Position numbers and translations under genes: made by a program. From Tetranychus cinnabarinus (taxonomy: Eukaryota > Arthropoda > Arachnida > Trombidiformes > Tetranychidae): a DNA stretch of 64,000 nucleotides. Every line of letters begins with the position of its first letter. The stretch's first letter is position 1. Below, piece by piece: positions 58,330-64,000 of this stretch. The notes under the pieces were generated by a model. That model was not told the origin of the DNA. It saw only the letters and a list, made by a program, of their open reading frames with translations, and ran no database searches. The stretch covers positions 3,782,001 to 3,846,000 of the forward strand of contig WHVY01000007.1 in NCBI GenBank assembly GCA_022266195.1, written 5' to 3'.

Positions 58330-61300
58330 TTAATCTTGATCATGTTGAAATTTTTGACTCTCTTTAGCTGTTTGAGCATGGTTCATGGCCATTTCTCGAA
58401 TCGCCGGCCATTGTTCTTCGATGAAAGTAACATATTTATTTAGAGACATAGGCGGTGTTTTTTGATTATTTCTTTCAACAGCAACATCAATCGGAAGTTT
58501 AGGTTCTCGACCATACAACAGGTAAAATGGTGATGCTTTAGTACTTGTGTTATTAGAAGTGTTGTAAGCAAACGTGATCATAGGCAAGACAATGTGCCAA
58601 TTTTCTTGATCTTTTACATAATGGCTGATCATTTTACATAATGTTTGGTTTGTTTTTTCAACAAGACCATTTGTTTGGGGATGGTAAGGAGAGGAGAGGA
58701 AATGTTCAGTTTTAAAGAAGAAATTTACCTCCTTAATTAGTTTAGAAATAAAATTTCTTCCTTGATCACTGATAATGATTTTGGGACAACCATGTTGGGA
58801 CATAATTTTTTCAATTAGGAATTTAGCAACTGTTGTGGATTTTTGATCGCTCGTTGCGCGTGTTTCAGCCCATCGTGTGAAATAATCAGTTGCAACAATT
58901 ATGTATTGTTTTCCTTTTGAAATGGGTAAAGGACCAACTAGATCAATTCCTAATTTTTCAAAAGGATGGGAAGTAGTTATTGATTGGAGAGGAGCTTCTA
59001 ATTTAGCTGGTCCTTTCTTATTGGTCTGACAAATCGCACATCTTTTAACGTAATCATTGATGTGAGTTGTCATTTTTGGCCAATAATATTTTGACGTTAT
59101 TCTTTCATAAGTTTTCTGAAAACCTGAATGACCTGAAAGGATATCGTCGTGATGTGCTCTGATTATGTCTTGTCTACATTTTTGAGGAACAACTATGTTC
59201 CAACTTGTTTCGTAAGGTCTTTTAACGATTCGATAAACAATCCCTTCCTCAATTTTGTAACGATTTAATTTGCTTTGCGTTCTCAAAGGCTTTAATGCTT
59301 TGTTTTCGATTTCACATTTTAAACTCCTAATGTACGGATCATTTTCTTGTTCGAGTCTCATTTGATTATCAAATTTTACATTTTGCATGGTTAGGAAAGC
59401 AAACAATCTTTCATCATCATCTATTTCTATTTCTGCGTTATCTTCAATATTTGGATAGCGAGATAAGGCATCACAATCTTTGTGATGTTTTCCTGATTTG
59501 TAGATAATTTCGAAAGTGAATTCTTGTAAAAGTAAAGAGTATCTTAATAATCTAGGTGGTAAATTTTTCTTAGTTTTTAGAAAACAGAGACTACAGTGAT
59601 CCGTAATGATTTCAAATTCAATCCCTTCAAGATAAGGTCTAAACTTATCTATTGCATAAACTATCGCACAACATTCTTTATCACTAATGGCGTAATTCAA
59701 TTCTGGTCCTCGAAGAAGTCGACTCGCAAACGCCACTGGTTTCCATTGTTTATCGTGTTCCTGTAAAATAATTGCACCAACACCATAATGACAAGCATCA
59801 CAGCGTAGTTGGGTTAGTAATTCAGGGTCATAATGAACCAACAAAGGTGGATTGATCATTTTATCCCGTAAAGTTTCAAATGCTGTTTGTTGTTCTTCCC
59901 CCCATTGAAAACCGATATTTTTCTTAGTTAAAGCAGTCAAAGGTCTGGCAAGAAGGGCAAATCCATTAATAAATTTTCTGAAGTAAGAACAGAGTGCTAC
60001 AAAAGCTCTAACATCTGTTAAATTCAATGGAACTGGATAATTCTTGATTGCTTTCAATTTATTTTCATCAGGAAATTGTCCTTCTCTTGTTACCATATGA
60101 CCTAGATAAAGTATCTGAGAACGTCCGAAGAAACATTTCGAAGGCTTGAGAGTCAAATTGGCTTTTCGTAATCTTTCAAAAACGATTTTTAAGTGTTCTA
60201 AATGTTCCTCAAAGTTTTTAGAGAAAACAATAACATCATCAATATAAACTAGTACAAATTTATATTTTAATCCAGAAATGACTCTATCCATAAGCCTTTG
60301 AAAAGTTGCTGGTGCACAAGAAAGTCCAAATGGCATAACTACGAATTCAAAAAGACCGTTTTGCGTGATAAAAGCAGTTTTTTCTTGATCACTAGGATCC
60401 ATAGCTATTTGATAATAACCACTCTTGAGATCCAAAAGACTGAAGTATTTTGAACCTTGCAAGCAATCTAGTGCTAATTGAATGTCTGGCAAAGGATAAA
60501 CATCCTTTTTCGTGAGTTCGTTTAGTTTTCGATAGTCAACACAAAATCTTTTATCTCCTGTTTTTTTATCAACAATTACAATTGGTGAAGCCCAAGGGGA
60601 ATTAGATTCAATAACAAAACCATCTTTGATTAATTCATTAATCATGTTATCTGCTAATTCACGTTTACTCGGAGAAAGTCGGTAAGGTGGCTGATGAACT
60701 GGTGGGTTATTACCAGTGTCTATTTTGTGTTGAACTAAATGAGTTTTTCCTAATTTATCACCGGGAAAAGAGAAAACTGGTCGATAATCATTCAACAACA
60801 TCATTAAACAAGCAGATTCGTTTTGTTGTAAAGATTCGTCGAGATTAAATTTGTTTTCATTTTGAACAACATTAGCGATGATTGGTTGACGAGAAGTGGA
60901 TTGAATTTCGGTTAGTTCATCTTCGCTTAGATCAGATTCATTCCAAGATTCAGGAAGTGAATCTTCATCATCATTATCGTAAATGGGATTAAGCTGTTTA
61001 ATTTTTTTGTAGCCAATCCAGGCTTTTCGATCTTTACAACCTATTTGTATGTCAGCTTCACAGGAAATATCTTGTCCAAGTAGGACTTCAATATTTGCTG
61101 GTAAACTGTCAACAATCATTACTGTCGCTGCTACAGTTATTTTTTGTTTATCATCTATCAATGTTAATTCTAAATCGGTTTGACCGATCGGTTGAATGGG
61201 AACGTTACAAGCTGTGTCAAATCTAGGTCCTTGATATCGAGAGAAAGGTTGACCTATTCTGTTAACTACACTTCTAGTGATGATTGTAACATCCGAACCT

Positions 61301-62358
61301 GTGTCAACAAGAGCTTTGAATCGATTTTGTCGGATTTCAGCATCCATAAAAATCAATTTATTATCTTGAACGTTATTTAGAAAATTAAAAAATAATCCGA
61401 GGCTAGTTTGTGTATCGACTACCCTTGCATTTTGCCATCTTCCTGTATTTTGTGTGTTGTTTTGAGGATTACTTTGATTACTTTGATTTGTGAAAGGATA
61501 ATTGGTGCCTTGCATTTGGTTGCTGTATTGGTAATTATTTCTTTGTGGTGGATTTCTATTTTGATTGTTACTTTGATAATTTCTCTGCCTTTCATCGTAC
61601 AAACGTTTTCTACACTCTCTATATCTATGTCCTATTTTCTTACAATAATCACAAGTGTTTGGAATGGGAGGAGGAGGTCTGTTTGTAGTTTCTTTAAGTG
61701 TCAATGAGGTTAATTTTTCTCCGATCGCCTCGACTGATTTCTTTAAATCGATAACTATTCTTTCAATGTTAGACCTATCGACCATCTCCCTTTCTTTTTG
61801 AATTTCTTTATTCCTATTGTAAGTTTGTTGTGCTTTTTTACTTCTTGTAAGCAAATCTTGTACGGTTTCGAAATCAAATTGGTCCATGAATTGGACTAAT
61901 TCAGGCAGCATTCCTCTTAAAATTGTTCTGATAATTTGTTTTTCTGGCATTTTCGCGTCATATCTTCTACAAAGATCTTTCATTTCCAAAATGTAGGCAA
62001 CAACTGATTGACCAGGGAATTGTTTGTTTTCATAAATTCTCTCTTCTAACATTGCTCTGTAGTCAGAAGAACAAAGGTCTTTCACCATTTTTTGTTTAAG
62101 CTCATAGTAATTACTCTCGTCACCATAAGAAGCGTACCATCTTCTTGTGGTACCTTGTAAATACATGGGAAGACGTTTAAGTCTTGTTTTATCATCCCAT
62201 CCTGTAGCTTTTGTTTCGAACTCATAATTCTCAAACCACTCAACTAAATCACTAACTGTATCATCTAACATGGATATATTTGATGGTTTAACTTCAGTAA
62301 TAGTTGTTAGAATCTGAGGAATCGGCTCAGGAGGACTAGTATTATCGTTATCTCCCAT
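58330..62358 (-). CDS. gag-pol: element C Gag-Pol polyprotein
   Basis: 1342 residues in one frame without a shift between gag and pol. Approximate order: capsid-like region 1-230 (DLVEWFENYEFETKATGWDD), zinc knuckle CDYCKKIGHRYREC near 236-250, aspartic protease with LVDTGSD near 350, and reverse transcriptase with SPWASPIVIVDKK, VMPFGL and catalytic VYIDDVIVF near 705. RNase H follows (RCDACHYGVG near 852, TDHCSL near 919). The integrase HHCC finger is near 1066-1112 (HHDDILSGHSG, CAIC), and the D,D-35-E core is near 1137 (GIDLVGP), 1196 (SDQGRNF) and 1231 (GLVEKTN). All catalytic residues are present. The frame ends at a TAA before the GPY/F tail. The start is the ATG in MGDNDN. Confidence 0.95.
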   Translation of the reverse strand: MGDNDNTSPPEPIPQILTTITEVKPSNISMLDDTVSDLVEWFENYEFETKATGWDDKTRLKRLPMYLQGTTRRWYASYGDESNYYELKQKMVKDLCSSDYRAMLEERIYENKQFPGQSVVAYILEMKDLCRRYDAKMPEKQIIRTILRGMLPELVQFMDQFDFETVQDLLTRSKKAQQTYNRNKEIQKEREMVDRSNIERIVIDLKKSVEAIGEKLTSLTLKETTNRPPPPIPNTCDYCKKIGHRYRECRKRLYDERQRNYQSNNQNRNPPQRNNYQYSNQMQGTNYPFTNQSNQSNPQNNTQNTGRWQNARVVDTQTSLGLFFNFLNNVQDNKLIFMDAEIRQNRFKALVDTGSDVTIITRSVVNRIGQPFSRYQGPRFDTACNVPIQPIGQTDLELTLIDDKQKITVAATVMIVDSLPANIEVLLGQDISCEADIQIGCKDRKAWIGYKKIKQLNPIYDNDDEDSLPESWNESDLSEDELTEIQSTSRQPIIANVVQNENKFNLDESLQQNESACLMMLLNDYRPVFSFPGDKLGKTHLVQHKIDTGNNPPVHQPPYRLSPSKRELADNMINELIKDGFVIESNSPWASPIVIVDKKTGDKRFCVDYRKLNELTKKDVYPLPDIQLALDCLQGSKYFSLLDLKSGYYQIAMDPSDQEKTAFITQNGLFEFVVMPFGLSCAPATFQRLMDRVISGLKYKFVLVYIDDVIVFSKNFEEHLEHLKIVFERLRKANLTLKPSKCFFGRSQILYLGHMVTREGQFPDENKLKAIKNYPVPLNLTDVRAFVALCSYFRKFINGFALLARPLTALTKKNIGFQWGEEQQTAFETLRDKMINPPLLVHYDPELLTQLRCDACHYGVGAIILQEHDKQWKPVAFASRLLRGPELNYAISDKECCAIVYAIDKFRPYLEGIEFEIITDHCSLCFLKTKKNLPPRLLRYSLLLQEFTFEIIYKSGKHHKDCDALSRYPNIEDNAEIEIDDDERLFAFLTMQNVKFDNQMRLEQENDPYIRSLKCEIENKALKPLRTQSKLNRYKIEEGIVYRIVKRPYETSWNIVVPQKCRQDIIRAHHDDILSGHSGFQKTYERITSKYYWPKMTTHINDYVKRCAICQTNKKGPAKLEAPLQSITTSHPFEKLGIDLVGPLPISKGKQYIIVATDYFTRWAETRATSDQKSTTVAKFLIEKIMSQHGCPKIIISDQGRNFISKLIKEVNFFFKTEHFLSSPYHPQTNGLVEKTNQTLCKMISHYVKDQENWHIVLPMITFAYNTSNNTSTKASPFYLLYGREPKLPIDVAVERNNQKTPPMSLNKYVTFIEEQWPAIREMAMNHAQTAKESQKFQHDQD

Positions 62359-62432
62359 TGTTTTAATAATTTTACACCAAAATTAATTGAAATAACCCAA
62401 ATTTATTTAAAAGAAAATGAAAAAAATAGAAA
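62359..62432. other. spacer between accessory gene and gag
   Basis: 74 AT-rich bases; nothing seen. Confidence 0.6.
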
Positions 62433-62944
62433 TCAATCCACAAATCGCCTCCAATCTCGTGCTCGTTGCCAACGTGTTTTCTTTTGCTTTAATTCGCTCG
62501 ATCCCGGGATGTATGGTTTTTTGTTTGGATCAGGTTTTGCAGGATAGATATAGCTGTTTTTTGTTTGATAAACAATGAAATGTACGATGTCTCTTGGGTT
62601 ACTATGTTGTAAACCGGTTATTAATTGTAAATTATTTGTTGTCTGGTAATCATTTGACTTATCCCTAAATTTCAAGGCAGTTTGATCTGCTAATGCAAAC
62701 GCCTTTTGTGCTTCTAATAATAACTCTGGATTCTTTCGTCCATGATCTAAAAATTTTCTTTTCAAAACTAATGCTGTTTTAAAAGTTTTCACGATTCTCC
62801 TTTCAAATTGTCTTAGACTGATGTAATCTTTTTCACAATTGGTTTCTAGCTTTTTAATTTTGTTGTGTAATCTTGAGTTTTTATTGCGTCTACGTTGACG
62901 ATCGAGAGGGACATTAACTGAAGATAAATAAATAGAAAATGAAA
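62433..62944 (-). CDS. element C accessory gene, exon 2
   Basis: An open frame of 178 codons exists from an ATG at 62969, but two good acceptors lie inside it: CTAATTTCAG before 62944 and TTATCTTCAG before 62917. Both give the reading phase needed by the donor at the end of the upstream Ser-rich frame. The product part is strongly basic: an Arg-rich cluster (DRQRRRNKNSRLHNKIKKLE), a likely coiled coil, then a Lys/Pro-rich C-terminus (PNKKPYIPG, KKTRWQRARDWRRF). An Arg-rich cluster of this form could bind RNA or act as a nuclear signal. No homologue recognised. The frame ends 74 bases before gag. Confidence 0.7.
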
Positions 62945-63094
62945 CTGAAATTAGGACTTTCTTGTGCATAAACTCGACAACTTCTTACTGCGTACAAAAT
63001 CGTACACCTTGAACGCTATTCTAGGTTCGCAGCACCGGGCGCTTTCCGCTTTGGAGCTGCCCTGGCTTCTAGCAAACTTTCGAATGTGACTAAC
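62945..63094 (-). other. putative intron of the accessory gene
   Basis: AACAG|GTTAGT donor at 63095/63094 and a TTTCAG acceptor at 62945 (150 bp), or the alternative acceptor at 62918 (177 bp). Both keep the frame (phase 1). Confidence 0.55.
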
Positions 63095-63839
63095 CTGTTA
63101 CTTGGACTGCAGATGCCTTTGGATTTGGAGTTAAAGGAAGATTAACAATTGGGCCAACGGAACCTAAATCAAGAGATTTGTCAGTAAGAGTTAGGGTTTT
63201 ATTGAAAGAAGAAGAAGGTCTCAAGCTGACTGAAAGACTGGAAAGGCCAGAACCAAAGGAATGAGATCCAGTAAAACCACCAAGCGATACAGCAGTACGA
63301 GGAGAAACTAAGGATTCAGTTGCATCAACAAATGTACCAATTGATGAGGTAGTAGAAACACTATTACTTAGTGAGCTGGTGGAGTCGCAGACCGATTGAT
63401 TTGATGAAACCAATCCAGATGAAGCTGTATTTGAAAGCTTTTGAGGTGCTTTTCTAAATTTTAATTTCTTCAAAGCGAATTTGAGTGAAGAAAGACCAAC
63501 AGAGGCTACAGGACTGTCGCCAGGAGATGGTAAAAGAGGTTGAAGACTACCAAGTGAAGATCCAACTATTGAAGCAGGAATAGTGGATGATTTGTTACCA
63601 AGTTGATCAGATGAAGGTGATTGACTGGAAGAAGGTAAACCAGGAGAGAGGTCAGAAGAGCTAGCAGGAGTAAGATTATGATAGAAGCCAGTACCAGAGA
63701 TGGAGATAGGAAGAGAAAGAACAGGCAAAGAACTGTGGTTTGAAAATATTAGTTGATTAGAATTACTTCTGTGAACAGCAATTCTTTTAGTATATGCCAA
63801 CGGAGTAGTGTTTAAAGTTGAAGAGTTAGGGCAGACCAT
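63095..63839 (-). CDS. element C accessory gene, exon 1 (Ser-rich)
   Basis: The ATG at 63839 immediately follows the primer binding site, only 18 bases inside the element. It gives 248 codons to a donor that lies two bases before the in-frame TAG. The product is Ser/Leu/Pro/Gly-rich and low in charge (SSSDLSPGLPSSSQSPSSDQ), with one basic patch (FALKKLKFRKAPQK). No signal peptide or known domain. Joined to exon 2 the protein would be about 418 residues. Gypsy-type elements normally have only a short untranslated leader here, so this gene is an addition. Unspliced RNA would give the 249-residue Ser-rich protein alone. Confidence 0.7.
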
Positions 63840-63855
63840 CCTGCCAAGGTCACCA
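63840..63855 (-). other. element C primer binding site
   Basis: TGGTGACCTTGGCAGG on the minus strand, two bases from the LTR end. It matches the element B site at 13 of 16 positions. The tRNA is not identified. Confidence 0.65.
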
Positions 63856-63857
63856 GT

Positions 63858-64000
63858 TGATCAAGTTAAAGTTGTTCGTTTAATAACGGAGAAGTTCATG
63901 TATTAAAAACCAAAACTTTAATGATAAATTGTTCAAACAGAACGAGTTATTTTATACTCAATTTGGCGTAAAAACGAAAGGGAAAACAAGAAAGAGAAAT
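63858..64000 (-). repeat. element C 5' LTR (cut by the window end)
   Basis: 143 bases identical to 55696-55838; the rest should lie beyond the window (to about 64172). Confidence 0.9.

Larger units (their letters stand above)
55696..64000 (-). mobile_element. errantivirus-like Ty3/gypsy element C with env and a 5' accessory gene
   Basis: Reading on the minus strand: 5' LTR (63858 to beyond the window), primer binding site (63840-63855), a two-exon accessory gene (63839-62433), fused gag-pol (62358-58330, with a further open stretch to 58123), env (58132-56063), polypurine tract (56018-56011) and 3' LTR (56010-55696). The expected full length is about 8.48 kb. The visible 143 bases of the two LTRs are identical, so the insertion is recent. 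It sits inside gag copy 2 of element B. Confidence 0.9.

Noticed and set aside
61180..61707. Plus-strand frames of 66-99 codons inside gag-pol
   Set aside because: Shadows of the conserved gag-protease coding sequence on the other strand.
1..64000. CRISPR arrays, operons, tRNA or rRNA genes
   Set aside because: No regularly spaced repeats, no rRNA-like stretch and no cloverleaf with conserved boxes seen; the DNA is clearly eukaryotic.

Overview
This is eukaryotic, AT-rich DNA. Its genes have introns with GT...AG borders and TTTTCAG-type acceptors, and it carries Ty3/gypsy retroelements. The gene set (a chaoptin/artichoke-type leucine-rich repeat receptor, a perilipin, a GRAM-domain membrane protein, a type I diacylglycerol kinase and a Gly-rich secreted protein) points to an arthropod. 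A mite or other small arachnid is my guess from the low GC; the sequence does not prove it.

Layout. 1-2.8 kb: a minus-strand terminal exon of a Cys/His-rich protein and little else. 2.8-9.3 kb: the last four exons of a type I diacylglycerol kinase (+). Its 5.4-kb intron holds a 1226-bp foldback element with 521-bp arms; an unoccupied copy of the target repeat lies at 11.6 kb. 10.6-11.1 kb: a two-exon Gly-rich secreted protein (-). 12.6-16.0 kb: a GRAM-domain tail-anchored protein (+), preceded by a broken duplicate of its own membrane-anchor exon. 16.1-17.0 kb: a perilipin-like protein with an internal tandem duplication (-), convergent and 3'-overlapping with the GRAM gene. 17.7-36.1 kb: one LRR receptor gene (+) with two coding exons separated by a 13.6-kb intron. 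37-48.7 kb: mostly empty, with one small signal-peptide ORF and one orphan exon.

48.7-64 kb is retroelement territory, all on the minus strand. The older element (called B here) is a decayed gypsy element with about 100-bp LTRs, an internal deletion and a near-perfect 2.24-kb tandem duplication (LTR, leader, gag). The younger element (C) sits inside B's second gag copy. It is an errantivirus-like element with 315-bp LTRs that are identical wherever both are visible, a fused gag-pol frame, an env frame with a fusion-protein layout, and an extra gene between the primer binding site and gag. That extra gene reads as two exons with matching splice phase. An in-frame stop cuts the last part of integrase from the long gag-pol frame.

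The cellular genes show no shared pathway beyond lipid themes (diacylglycerol kinase, GRAM protein, perilipin), which may be coincidence. The most unusual items are the 5' accessory gene of element C, the foldback element with its empty paralogous site, the chimeric GRAM duplication and the duplicated perilipin.
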